Counted from the first letter of the stretch, positions 6,347 through 14,013 are shown. The stretch is 14,765 nucleotides of DNA from Negativicutes bacterium UBA1444 (GCA_002329525.1 DCTI01000017.1:4293-19057), one strand, 5' to 3'. Notes: generated by a model from the letters alone, not told the origin. Numbers and translations are program-made.

Positions 6347-7126
6347 TCATCCCGAAAAATTTTCGCAGTCCAGCCACTGATAAATTTCCCGCAGGGCATT
6401 CCGGGCTTCCGGATGATACAAGCCGGAAGCCGTTGCTACCGTCAGTGGCCCCGCCGTCAACCAGTTTCGCAGGATTCTCCCTTCCCGCGTCGGCAAAAAG
6501 CCGCCCGGGATGAGCCAATCCGCCGGAACACCCGAAAACAGAGGAACCGGCTCCCTCAAAACCTGCCAGGCCCGAAGGGGATCGGTCCCTTCCGGTTCCA
6601 GCGAGTAGAACTGAAAGTCCGCTTGGTGCAGAATCGGCAGAATTGCATCCACGCAGCCATCGGTATGAAACCCTACTGTCAGTCCTGCCGCTCCCGCCTG
6701 CTCCCGCAGCGAGCGATACAATGGCAACAGAACCTTCTCAAACTGTTGCGGCGACATCCAAGGCCCATTGGCATAGGCGACGTCATCCGCCAGCAAAAGC
6801 ATCTCCACTCCGGACGCCGCCCATTGGTCGATTTCCCGCCGTCCCTGCTCGGTGGCCCGTTCCAGGCCAATCATCATCAGCGCGGTCCCGCGGCCCATCT
6901 GAAGCATGGCTTCCTGCCAGCCGACCTCGATCATCCAGCGCTGCCACGGTCCCCGAACCACGGCTCCGGCCGCCAACCCCAACGCTTTCGCCTTTGCGGG
7001 CGCTCCCGGCCAATGATCGAAGAAACAAAAATCCATGCGCAGCTCGCGGGCAACCGCCACCAGTTCGTCAGCGGTCCCGCCGCCCGGCAAGGGCCAGATC
7101 TCACCGCGTTTCAGGCGCTGCAGCAT
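6347..7126 (-). CDS. Short uroporphyrinogen-decarboxylase-like protein
   Basis: A 259-residue protein with the URO-D/MtaA TIM-barrel pattern but short for that family (about 330-350). Recognisable parts are MLLLADDVAYANGPWMSPQQ (109-128) followed by FEKVLLPLYRSL, the GFHTDGCVDAILPIL strand-helix (152-166) and YSLEPEGTDPLRAWQ (174-188), plus a late FLPTREGRILRN-type end. The N-terminal region of true URO-D, with its RQAGRY-type motif, is absent. The HxC zinc motif of methylcobamide methyltransferases is replaced by H154-T-D156-G-C158. I therefore do not call it a heme enzyme or a known methyltransferase; the substrate is unknown. ATG 7126 is preceded by GGGGGAAG; it begins 13 bases after the ornithine cyclodeaminase stop, in one transcript with it. 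Confidence 0.75.
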   Translation of the reverse strand: MLQRLKRGEIWPLPGGGTADELVAVARELRMDFCFFDHWPGAPAKAKALGLAAGAVVRGPWQRWMIEVGWQEAMLQMGRGTALMMIGLERATEQGRREIDQWAASGVEMLLLADDVAYANGPWMSPQQFEKVLLPLYRSLREQAGAAGLTVGFHTDGCVDAILPILHQADFQFYSLEPEGTDPLRAWQVLREPVPLFSGVPADWLIPGGFLPTREGRILRNWLTAGPLTVATASGLYHPEARNALREIYQWLDCENFSG

Positions 7127-7139
7127 TTCGCTTCCCCCA

Positions 7140-8225
7140 TTACACCAACTGTCGTTGAATGTGCACCAGGAAATCCTGAATATTGGTCACGATCGAGGTT
7201 ACGGACAAGGACCCACGGTCCTTCAGCTTATTGACGGCAAATTCCGACACATCCACGCTGTAGATGAAAACGGGCCGCACGACGCCTTCCACCACCTGAT
7301 AGGCCGGCGTCATGTTGCCGGTCGCGATCGAGTGGAGCTGGGTCGCCAGACAAATTACGGTCGTTGCCTGCTTCGCATGCTGCCGCATGGCATTTTGGGC
7401 CGCGTAAACATCGGCGAACACTTCCGGCAACGGTCCATCATCCCGGATCGAACCGGCCAGCACCATCGGCACCCCAGTCCGGACGCAAGCCGCCACCACA
7501 CTGTCCTGAATCCCGTTCGCCGCCACAAACTCCGCCAGTGATCCGTGTTCCCGCGCCCGGTTCAGCACGTCCAGATGATGGTAGTGGCCGTTGGCTTTGC
7601 TTTCCTGGGTATAGATATCCTGGCCGAGGGCCGTCTGGAACAGCGCTCCCTCCAGATCATGCGTCGCTAGGGCATTGCCGGCCAGGATCGCATCGACGTA
7701 ACCATTCTCGATCAACGTAACCATCGCTTGTTTAGAATCGGAGTCAAAGACAACCGCCGGCCCGAGCACCCAGACAATATAACCGTGTTCCTTTTCATAG
7801 CGCAACAGTTCATACAGCCGGTCATAATCGCGGGAATACGCCGTCTCGCGGGAGCGGCCGGTCCGGAAGGCGAAAGTGTCGCAATCGGCCGCCCCGGGAC
7901 CAAACCCGTCAGGATGGACCAGAATTCCTTCGCTGCCGTCTTCCGTGCGTCCGACAAACACTTCGTCGCCGACTGCCAACCGCCGAAATTCCTTGACTTC
8001 CAGCCGCCCGTCCGCGTGCCGGACCACGACTCCGTCCATGCGGCTCTGGGTCAACAACGTCCACTGGCCGTTAATTTTGTAGTATTCCGGGAAAATAGTG
8101 GTCGCGTGATAGTTTTGCGGCGCCACGCCGGCTTTGACAACCGGTTTGGTCTGCGCATCCGGGCAGGCAATCAGTTCCGGCGCGGCGAAATTCGGTTCCG
8201 CAAAAACAGGCATCTTGAATTTCAT
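7140..8225 (-). CDS. Ornithine cyclodeaminase of the TIGR00300 (LOR/SDH-domain) family
   Basis: A 361-residue protein of the TIGR00300 family, whose archaeal member and the C-terminal part of cyanobacterial AgrE/ArgZ convert ornithine to proline and ammonia with bound NAD. An N-terminal LOR/SDH-type domain (about 40-130) has PEYYKINGQW and SRMDGVVVRH. The NAD-binding part has VLGPAVVFDSDS, DAILAGNALATHDLEGAL (178-195), GQDIYTQ, ANGHYHHLDVLNRAREHGS (211-229), GSIRDDGPLPEV (258-269) and TVICLATQLHSIATGNMTP (289-307). The open frame runs further upstream, but AGGAGG sits 8 bases before this ATG, which overlaps the rocB stop as ATGA, so the start is well supported. The pairing with RocB suggests arginine/ornithine breakdown. 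Another deaminating substrate cannot be excluded. Confidence 0.85.
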   Translation of the reverse strand: MKFKMPVFAEPNFAAPELIACPDAQTKPVVKAGVAPQNYHATTIFPEYYKINGQWTLLTQSRMDGVVVRHADGRLEVKEFRRLAVGDEVFVGRTEDGSEGILVHPDGFGPGAADCDTFAFRTGRSRETAYSRDYDRLYELLRYEKEHGYIVWVLGPAVVFDSDSKQAMVTLIENGYVDAILAGNALATHDLEGALFQTALGQDIYTQESKANGHYHHLDVLNRAREHGSLAEFVAANGIQDSVVAACVRTGVPMVLAGSIRDDGPLPEVFADVYAAQNAMRQHAKQATTVICLATQLHSIATGNMTPAYQVVEGVVRPVFIYSVDVSEFAVNKLKDRGSLSVTSIVTNIQDFLVHIQRQLV

Positions 8226-9892
8226 GTTGGTTCCTCCTGGTTGTCGACACCGAGCAAGATCTCCATAGTCCGCTGCAAAATCAGCGGCATCGCATCGAAG
8301 GAATAATTCAGGCAGACGCGTTCGGAGAGTTTGTGGGCATCCTTGCCGTACGGGCCGATGTTGACCACCGGCATGCTGATGGACTGAATCGCCTGCACCG
8401 GCAAATGATAGGTCAGCTGCCAAGCCGGCATGTTGCCGGTCAGCTTGTCCATGTGTTCGGCCGCGGCAATCCCGCAATAGCTCAGGTCGGAAATGTAGGG
8501 GTAAAATTTTCGGGTCACGATCGGGTAATCGTAACGTTGTCTGGCGGTCGCCACCGCCTGTTCCACGGCGGACAGCAGTATATCGCTGCGGGCGTCGCCG
8601 TCGCGGACAAAGTTGTGCGGATAATACGGCGGCGCAAAATAGACGACAATTTTGGAATTCTTGTCGGAACAGTGTTTGTGGACTTCATCGACAATGGCCA
8701 TCGACACTTCACGGTCATCCGCGCCGCGTTCACGCAACTGCCGAATCAAGCCATCGAGAATCCGGTCGAGGTCTGCCCCCATTTCGTTGCGAACTTGCCG
8801 GTACAGCTCGTCATAGGTCAGCACATTCGGCTGCCAGGGCAGGGGCTGGAATGGGATATGACTCAGTTGGCAAAATTTCATGTATTCAGCATTGAGATGA
8901 GCGATCGCCGCCTCGAAGGCTTCCATTGCCTTGGCCCGGCACTTCGCCAACACGGCGGCCGGCTCGCTGTCATGAGTGGGCCAGTTGAAATACAGATTCA
9001 CCGTGTTCGCCGTCTGCACGGAATACTCCGTCTTGTTGTCGCGCTGATGCAGACTGATCGGCGGCAGGGCAACCTCGCCGTCGGCAAGATCGCACAAGTC
9101 CGTGGCCAGATCGATCCGGCGCATCACTTCGGATGCCAGCAGATTAGCGTCGAGGCCGTTGAACGGTTCGCCGACATGGGTCTCTTCCCCGTAAAGAAAG
9201 AAGCATGGCAGCAGTTTTCCGGTCGTGCCGACATAAACATAGCGGTTTTCATCGCCCGGATAGCGGAATGTCATGAAATCCGTGTCGATGGCGGCAGTGA
9301 ATTCCCAGCCCCGCACCGCTTGCAGTTCCGCCAGATCCTGCACGGCGGAAAGCATTCCCGCCGAATTCCCCTCTTCATCCGGCACGGCGAAGAACACCAG
9401 ATTGCCGGCCATTTTTTCCGGGTGTCGGGAAAAATGTTCCAACATCACCATCAAGGCGGCCACGCCGGTTTTCATGTCCAAAATGCCGCGCCCCAACAAC
9501 CAGTCCGGCGACAGGATTTCCGACAGCGCCGGTTCGCTGAATTTCGTAGCCTGCGCCAGTTTCTCCTTCAAAGCGGCGGGATCGGTCGCCAGATCCTGTA
9601 ATCCACCATAATCGGCGACTCCGACCGTATCGATATGGCCGAGGCAAAGCAGCGTTTTTTTCACTTCCGGAAGCAGGGTTCCTTCAATCAGGGCGAATAC
9701 GCTGTTTCGGCCCAGCGGATCGTCCCGGACCGGCAGCAGCCGCAAATTATCCGGATGGTTTCGAAAATAATCCAGTTTCGCCAGCGTATCGTAAACTTTG
9801 CCGGCTACTTCTTTTTCTCCGGCGGTGCCGACTACGCTGCGAATTTGTGTCAATTCTACAGCCAGTGCTTTGATTTTTTCGCGATGATTCAC
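8222..9892 (-). CDS. rocB: M20-family hydrolase, RocB type (arginine utilisation)
   Basis: About 556 residues, matching the long RocB branch of the M20 metallopeptidase family, first linked to arginine utilisation in Bacillus; its exact reaction is not well established. Zinc-site motifs are LGHIDTVGVADYGGL (His about 86, Asp about 88), GRGILDMKTGVAAL (Asp about 139) and FAVPDEEGNSAGM (general-base Glu about 173). Also seen are NTVNLYFNWPTH, FYPYISDLSYCG and the late MPVVNIGPYGKDAHKLSERV. I start it at GTG 9892, preceded by AAAGGGG at 8 bases; an in-frame TTG ten codons earlier has poor support. It is 32 bases after thiW with no terminator, and its stop overlaps the next start, so it should be expressed with thiW and the cyclodeaminase. 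Confidence 0.85.
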   Translation of the reverse strand: MNHREKIKALAVELTQIRSVVGTAGEKEVAGKVYDTLAKLDYFRNHPDNLRLLPVRDDPLGRNSVFALIEGTLLPEVKKTLLCLGHIDTVGVADYGGLQDLATDPAALKEKLAQATKFSEPALSEILSPDWLLGRGILDMKTGVAALMVMLEHFSRHPEKMAGNLVFFAVPDEEGNSAGMLSAVQDLAELQAVRGWEFTAAIDTDFMTFRYPGDENRYVYVGTTGKLLPCFFLYGEETHVGEPFNGLDANLLASEVMRRIDLATDLCDLADGEVALPPISLHQRDNKTEYSVQTANTVNLYFNWPTHDSEPAAVLAKCRAKAMEAFEAAIAHLNAEYMKFCQLSHIPFQPLPWQPNVLTYDELYRQVRNEMGADLDRILDGLIRQLRERGADDREVSMAIVDEVHKHCSDKNSKIVVYFAPPYYPHNFVRDGDARSDILLSAVEQAVATARQRYDYPIVTRKFYPYISDLSYCGIAAAEHMDKLTGNMPAWQLTYHLPVQAIQSISMPVVNIGPYGKDAHKLSERVCLNYSFDAMPLILQRTMEILLGVDNQEEPT

Positions 9893-9924
9893 GCCCGGAC
9901 CCCTTTCTATTTCTTGTTCCAAAG

Positions 9925-10425
9925 TTATTGATCCCGCTGTCCCAGGCGTTCCTGCAAAAAGGCGACCACCGGGGTGCGATACAAGACATAGGCCAGCAAA
10001 CTGCCGCCGGCGGTGCTGATCAGGAAGGGCACTACAAAAAACAGTGCCCCTGCTCCCGATCCCAGGAAATATTTCGCGACCGGATACGCCAACAAGCCGC
10101 CGATAACACCCGTGCCGAATATTTCTCCGGCCAGCGCGCCCCAGATGCTATGGGTCCGGGAATACAGATAGCCAGACAGGGCGGCGCCGATGACGCTGCC
10201 GGGGAACGCCAGCAACGAGCCCGTGCCGAGAATATTGCGCAGGGTCGCGACGCCGAACGCCGCTCCCGTAGAGTACCGGGTGCCGACCAAAACAGCCAGC
10301 AACACGTTGATGGCATGATGCACCGGAAAGCACTTGGATACCCCCACGGAAATGTACACCAGATGCGCCGACAACACGCCGATTGCCATGAACAGGGCGG
10401 TAAAGGTCAACTTTTTCGTTTCCAC
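9925..10425 (-). CDS. thiW: ThiW, substrate-binding S component of an ECF transporter for thiamine precursors
   Basis: A 166-residue membrane protein with about five or six hydrophobic spans, the size of ECF S components. KCFPVHHAINVLLAVLVGTR (31-50) and LRNILGTGSLLAFPGSVIGA (62-81) are typical of the ThiW family, predicted to bind the thiazole moiety of thiamine. It has no EcfT or EcfA genes beside it, so it probably shares an energising module encoded elsewhere. Start is GTG, with GGAGGA about seven bases before it. A TPP riboswitch with its own terminator lies in the leader, which independently supports the thiamine role. It is the first gene of the unit thiW–rocB–cyclodeaminase–URO-D-like. 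Confidence 0.9.
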   Translation of the reverse strand: METKKLTFTALFMAIGVLSAHLVYISVGVSKCFPVHHAINVLLAVLVGTRYSTGAAFGVATLRNILGTGSLLAFPGSVIGAALSGYLYSRTHSIWGALAGEIFGTGVIGGLLAYPVAKYFLGSGAGALFFVVPFLISTAGGSLLAYVLYRTPVVAFLQERLGQRDQ

Positions 10426-10448
10426 CGTGTCTCCTCCGTTTCATCCGG

Positions 10449-10486
10449 AACAAATACAAGAAGCGCATCCCCACGCAGGAATGCGC
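10449..10486 (-). terminator. Riboswitch-controlled intrinsic terminator before thiW
   Basis: On the minus strand GCGCAT-UCC (10486-10478) pairs with GGG-AUGCGC (10471-10463) around a six-base loop, followed by UUCUUGUAUUUGUU (10462-10449). The left arm and loop carry UUCCUGCG (10481-10474), able to pair instead with CGUAGGAA at the 3' edge of the TPP aptamer. Confidence 0.8.
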
Positions 10487-10511
10487 CAACCGCAATCGAC
10501 TTACTGTTTCG

Positions 10512-10600
10512 CTGTTCCTACGCTGGTATTATCCAGATCAGGTCAAGGGTAACAGACTCGGGTCTGACTCTCAGCCGGCCGATCCGGCTCCCCTAGCTTC
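10512..10600 (-). ncRNA. TPP riboswitch (THI element)
   Basis: The minus strand carries the conserved THI-box parts in order: CUAGGGGAGCC, GGCUGAGAGU, ACCCUUGACCUGAUCUGG and AUAAUACCAGCGUAGGAA. The P3 arms AGCCGG/CCGGCU, a small P3a hairpin CAGAC/GUCUG and the CUGG/CCAG arm can be drawn. TPP binding should lock the CGUAGGAA edge and let the downstream terminator form, turning thiW off. Confidence 0.95.
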
Positions 10601-10619
10601 ACTTCTTTTATTATGAACT

Positions 10620-10648
10620 ATATTATCACTTCGGGGTTGGTTCGGCAA
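10620..10648 (-). promoter_or_regulatory. Weak candidate promoter ahead of the TPP riboswitch
   Basis: On the minus strand TTGCCG (10648-10643), 17 bases, TAATAT (10625-10620), each 4 of 6 to consensus, overlapping the end of the upstream gene. Without it, the riboswitch would be fed by read-through from the ridA and phosphatase genes. Confidence 0.3.
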
Positions 10649-11429
10649 GCCGATCCACGCCGCGCAACACCTGCAGGATTTGCCGGGCGATGGTCTCGTT
10701 GCCGGCCACGATGGAAATCTTACGGTCCTGCCGGAACGGCCAGACCACGCCGCCCGCTTCCTTTACCACCAACATGGCGGCCGCCGCGTCCCACAACGAC
10801 AGGTTCATTTCCCAAAACCCGTCGAATGCGCCGGAGGAAACACAGGCCAGGTCGTAAGCCGCCGAGCCCATGCGGCGGATTGCCCGCGCCTTGGGCAGCA
10901 TGGCCGTAAAATAATCGACATTGTTCAAGGGATGGGTGGCCACGTCATAGGGGAAACCGGTCGCCACCACGCAATCGAGCAGGTCGGTCTTGGTCCCGAC
11001 TTGCAGCCGTTTCCCGTTCAGGTATGCTCCGTGTCCCCGAATCGCCGTAAACATCTCGTCGGTCACCGGCGCGTACACGATGCCCAGTACCGCTTCCCGA
11101 CGGTATTCCAGGGCGATCGACACCGCAAAAATCGGCAGGCCCTGGGCGTAATTGGTGGTCCCGTCCACCGGATCGATCACCCAGCGATACTCGGATTTTT
11201 CGCCCGACTCACCGGATTCTTCGGCCAAAATCGCATGGTCGGGATATTCCTGCCGCAAATAACTAACGATCAATTCATCCGAACGACGATCAATTTCCGT
11301 AACCAAATCGATCGATGTAGATTTGCGATCCATTTGCAGATCGCGCCGGCCCAGATTCTCGCGCTGCATTGCCCCAACCTTTCGGGCCACCCCCTGCAAC
11401 GCGTCTGAGGCTTTTTCCAGAGAAAACAC
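10626..11429 (-). CDS. Inositol-monophosphatase family phosphatase
   Basis: A 267-residue Mg-dependent phosphatase of the IMPase/SuhB family, about the usual length. Metal ligands are visible: Glu70 in LAEESG, Asp86 and Asp89 in WVIDPVDGTTNYAQGLP (83-99), and Asp214 in LWDAAAA, where the family norm is WDIAAG. RRMGSAAYDLACVSSGAFDG is also typical. Substrates in this family include inositol phosphate, histidinol phosphate and 3'-phosphoadenosine phosphate; the sequence alone does not decide. The GTG start overlaps the ridA stop (TAGTG) and has no good ribosome binding site, so translation should depend on ridA. A start at internal Met21 is possible but would remove part of the first helix. Confidence 0.88.
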   Translation of the reverse strand: MFSLEKASDALQGVARKVGAMQRENLGRRDLQMDRKSTSIDLVTEIDRRSDELIVSYLRQEYPDHAILAEESGESGEKSEYRWVIDPVDGTTNYAQGLPIFAVSIALEYRREAVLGIVYAPVTDEMFTAIRGHGAYLNGKRLQVGTKTDLLDCVVATGFPYDVATHPLNNVDYFTAMLPKARAIRRMGSAAYDLACVSSGAFDGFWEMNLSLWDAAAAMLVVKEAGGVVWPFRQDRKISIVAGNETIARQILQVLRGVDRLAEPTPK

Positions 11430-11815
11430 TATTTTGCGGGTCGGCGGGCGATCAGTTCAATCTCTACCTGAGCGCCGAGGGGTAAACCGGCGACCGCCAC
11501 TGTCGAGCGGGCAGGATAGGGAGCGGAAAACTTAGTGGCGTAAACCTGATTCATGGCGGCGAAATTGCCCATATCCGTCAGAAACACATTGGCTTTCACG
11601 ACATCCGCCTCCGACAGGCCAGCAGCGGCCAGCACGGCGAACAGATTTTTGAAGCACTGCTCGGTCTGGGCGGCGATATCCCCCTCGGCCAGTTTGCCGG
11701 TCGCCGAATCCAACGGCGTCTGACCGGAAAGATAAACCAGATCGCCGGCGTCCACGGCATGGGAATAGGGGCCGACCGCTGTCGCCCCGGCGGCGGTAAA
11801 CGATTTCCGTGGCAT
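11429..11815 (-). CDS. ridA: RidA family enamine/imine deaminase
   Basis: A 128-residue RidA (YjgF/YER057c/UK114) protein that hydrolyses reactive enamine/imine intermediates made by PLP enzymes such as threonine dehydratase. Seen are AVGPYSHAVDAGDLVYLSGQ (13-32), TEQCFKNLFAVLAAAG, VVKANVFLTDM and PARSTVAVAGLPLGAQVEIE (101-120) with the catalytic-type Arg103 and Glu118/Glu120. Such proteins act as trimers in the cytoplasm. The ATG has GGAGAGGA about six bases ahead. It begins 33 bases after the ABC-F gene stop and its stop overlaps the start of the phosphatase gene. Confidence 0.95.
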   Translation of the reverse strand: MPRKSFTAAGATAVGPYSHAVDAGDLVYLSGQTPLDSATGKLAEGDIAAQTEQCFKNLFAVLAAAGLSEADVVKANVFLTDMGNFAAMNQVYATKFSAPYPARSTVAVAGLPLGAQVEIELIARRPAK

Positions 11816-11848
11816 GCTATCCTCTCCTCGCTTTTTGTTTCAATCCAA

Positions 11849-13405
11849 CTATACTACTTTTGTCGTCCAGTCTTCAACATTCCAGATGTCGCTGACCCAG
11901 TCCTCGTAAAAATCCGGTTCGTGGGAAACCAGCAGTATAGTTCCTTTAAATTCCATCAGCGCCCGCTTCAGTTCGGCCTTGGCGTCCTGGTCCAGATGGT
12001 TGGTCGGTTCGTCCAGCACCAGCCAGTTCACTTCCCGCAGCATCAGCTTGCATAGGCGGACCTTGGCGTTTTCGCCGCCGCTCAGCACCTGCATCTGGCT
12101 GGTGATGTGCTCGTTGGTCAGGCCGCAGCGCGCCAGCGCCGCCCGGACTTCGGCGTTGCTGAGGCCCGGATATTCCCGCCAGACTTCTTCCAGGGCGGTA
12201 TTGGTATTGTCGCGGCTGGATTCCTGCTCGAAATAGCCGGGGAACAAAAATTCACCCAGCTGGACTTGTCCGGCAAAAGCCGGAATTTGTCCCAGCAACG
12301 TCTTCAGCAGCGTGGTTTTGCCGAGACCGTTAACGCCCCGGATCGCCACCTTTTTTCCCCGTTCCAGCGTCAGCTCCACCGGTCGGGTCAGCGGCTCCCC
12401 ATAGCCCAAAACCAGATTCTCGGCCTCGACGATGACCCGGCCCGGCGTCCGGGCTTCCCGGAACTGGAAGGTCGGTTTGGGTTTTTCCCGCGGCTTTTCC
12501 ACCACTTCCATCTTATCCAGCCACTTTTGGCGGCTGTTGGCCATCCCGCGCGTGGCTACCCGGGCCTTGTTGCGGGCGATGAAGTCCTCCAGGCGTTCGA
12601 CTTCCTGCTGCTGCCGCTCATACGCGCGATTTTCCTGATTCTTCTTAATCGCGTACAATTGCTGGAACTGTTCATAGTTGCCGGTATAGCGGGTCAACAC
12701 CGTGTTCTCCACATGATAGATCACATTGACGACTTCGTTCAGAAACGGAATATCGTGCGACACCAGGATGAAGCTGTTCTCATAGTTGGTCAGGTAACGC
12801 TTCAGCCATTCGATATGTTCGACATCGAGATAATTGGTCGGTTCATCCAGAATCAGGATCGTCGGATTTTGCAACAACAGCTTGGTCAGCAACACCTTGG
12901 TGCGCTGCCCGCCGCTCAGATCGCTGACGTCCCGGTCCAGGCCAATATCGCCGAGTCCCAGCCCATTGGCGACTTCTTCGATTTTGGCGTCCAACATGTA
13001 GAAGCCGCTGTGATCGAGCAAATCCTGCAACTCACCGACATCCGCCATCATCTTGTCCATCTCGTCCGGATCCGCCTCGCCCATCCGGTCGTAGATGCCC
13101 AGCATCTCCGCCTCCCAGTCGAACATCGCCTGAAAGGCTGTGCGCAAAATATCCCGGATGGTTTTTCCCTTGGTCAGCACCGCGTGTTGATCCAAATAAC
13201 CGACCGTGACTCGGTTGGACCATTCCACCTTGCCGGCGTCCGGCTGCAACTGGCCGGTGATGATGCTGAGAAAGGTGGACTTTCCTTCGCCATTGGCGCC
13301 GATCAGGCCAACATGTTCGCCCTTGAGGAGCCGGAATGATGCGTCCTCCAGGATTTGCCGCGCCCCGAAGCCATGACTGACATTTTCAACAGTTAATACA
13401 CTCAC
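11849..13405 (-). CDS. ABC-F family ATPase, YkpA/YbiT type
   Basis: A 518-residue soluble protein with two ABC domains and no membrane span, the layout of ribosome-associated ABC-F factors. Domain 1 has Walker A GANGEGKS (36-43), signature LSGGQRTK and ILILDEPTNYLD. Domain 2 has GVNGLGKTT, LSGGENAKVRL and WLVLDEPTNHLD. The linker (about 250-320) is charged, with NKARVATRGMANSRQKWLDK, the P-site tRNA interaction motif region. The opening MSVLTVENVSHGFGARQILE resembles YkpA/YbiT rather than the antibiotic-resistance branches; the role may be rescue of stalled ribosomes. The start is GTG, and the nearest purine run GGGGAGAG is some 13 bases off, unusually far. Overlapping ATP-dependent details follow from family knowledge. 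Confidence 0.9.
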   Translation of the reverse strand: MSVLTVENVSHGFGARQILEDASFRLLKGEHVGLIGANGEGKSTFLSIITGQLQPDAGKVEWSNRVTVGYLDQHAVLTKGKTIRDILRTAFQAMFDWEAEMLGIYDRMGEADPDEMDKMMADVGELQDLLDHSGFYMLDAKIEEVANGLGLGDIGLDRDVSDLSGGQRTKVLLTKLLLQNPTILILDEPTNYLDVEHIEWLKRYLTNYENSFILVSHDIPFLNEVVNVIYHVENTVLTRYTGNYEQFQQLYAIKKNQENRAYERQQQEVERLEDFIARNKARVATRGMANSRQKWLDKMEVVEKPREKPKPTFQFREARTPGRVIVEAENLVLGYGEPLTRPVELTLERGKKVAIRGVNGLGKTTLLKTLLGQIPAFAGQVQLGEFLFPGYFEQESSRDNTNTALEEVWREYPGLSNAEVRAALARCGLTNEHITSQMQVLSGGENAKVRLCKLMLREVNWLVLDEPTNHLDQDAKAELKRALMEFKGTILLVSHEPDFYEDWVSDIWNVEDWTTKVV

Positions 13406-13449
13406 GACAGTTTATTCTCTCCCCGAAATAAAATAGCTAAGCTACAATC

Positions 13450-13466
13450 GTTGAGGCTCCCTCAAC
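13450..13466 (-). promoter_or_regulatory. Leader hairpin ahead of the ABC-F gene
   Basis: GTTGAGG and CCTCAAC form a perfect 7-bp stem with a three-base loop, inside the predicted leader about 45 bases before the ABC-F start. It has no clean U tract on either strand, so it is not a good terminator; it could be an operator or an RNA structure. Confidence 0.4.
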
Positions 13467-13485
13467 AGCCTGCGCAATATTATTT

Positions 13486-13515
13486 ATTTTATCCCAGGGA
13501 TCGGCTCGCCGTCAA
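13486..13515 (-). promoter_or_regulatory. Sigma-A promoter for the ABC-F–ridA–phosphatase unit
   Basis: On the minus strand TTGACG (13515-13510), 18 bases, TAAAAT (13491-13486). It lies between the cupin stop and the ABC-F start, and would give a leader of about 75 bases. Confidence 0.55.
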
Positions 13516-13523
13516 AACCTTCT

Positions 13524-13844
13524 TTACAGATAGTCCTGCCGAACCGGATGGAACACTTCGATCGCCTCGGCCCGTTCGATGACTTTCGCGCTGTGCTCGA
13601 CATCCCCTGGCACCGCCCAGCTGTCGCCCGGTCTCATTTCACAGGATTCACCGCCAATCGTCAGGATCAGGCACCCGGACACCAAAAAACCGATTTGTTC
13701 GTGCGGATGCTTGTGTGCCGGCAATTCCGCGCCAGCCTCCAGAATGAACTCCGTCATCAAAGTATGGTCGCCGACAGCGAGAGTTTTGCGTTGGATGCCG
13801 GGCACAATCGCCAAAAAAGGTTTTTCCCGATTCTTTACAAACAT
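13524..13844 (-). CDS. Small cupin-domain protein
   Basis: A 106-residue single-domain cupin. Motif 1 is GAELPAHKHPHEQIGFLVSG (38-57) with His44 and His46; the spacing puts Gln50 where the usual Glu ligand stands, with Glu49 next to it. Motif 2 is GDSWAVPGDVEH (73-84) with His84. The fold binds a metal and may be an enzyme or a small-ligand sensor; there is no DNA-binding domain, so it is not a regulator by itself. Function cannot be named. The start ATG has only a weak AGGGA before it. It is divergent from the pyridoxamine kinase gene. Confidence 0.85.
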   Translation of the reverse strand: MFVKNREKPFLAIVPGIQRKTLAVGDHTLMTEFILEAGAELPAHKHPHEQIGFLVSGCLILTIGGESCEMRPGDSWAVPGDVEHSAKVIERAEAIEVFHPVRQDYL

Positions 13845-13952
13845 TTCATCCCTGCTTTCTATTCATTGGTCTGAAAATACTCGATTCGCAATCGCTCCCG
13901 GAAAATCCTGCGCACCCTTTCCGCGGGCGTTGATTTTCTTGGCAACAGCAAT

Positions 13953-13981
13953 TTGCAGTCGACAACCGGATAGCGCATAAT
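13953..13981 (+). promoter_or_regulatory. Sigma-A promoter for the pyridoxamine kinase gene
   Basis: TTGCAG (13953-13958), 17-base spacer, CATAAT (13976-13981). A start near 13988 leaves a leader of about 26 bases carrying AAGGAGG. Confidence 0.6.
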
Positions 13982-14013
13982 ATTAGTCAGAACCGGTAAC
14001 AAGGAGGCGCTCC

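Noticed and set aside
6278..7234. Plus-strand open frame (318 codons) opposite the URO-D-like gene
   Set aside because: Composition is typical of an antisense frame, and the minus-strand gene has recognisable family motifs and a ribosome binding site.
8226..8477. N-terminal extension of the ornithine cyclodeaminase
   Set aside because: It would lie wholly inside rocB; AGGAGG and the ATGA overlap place the start at 8225.
8333..9601. Long plus-strand open frame (422 codons) opposite rocB
   Set aside because: It is antisense to a well-matched M20 hydrolase, its product resembles no family I know and has low-complexity composition, and there is no ribosome binding site.
12107..13339. Plus-strand open frame (410 codons) opposite the ABC-F gene
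   Set aside because: Antisense shadow of a highly conserved ATPase in GC-rich DNA; no start signals or recognisable domain.
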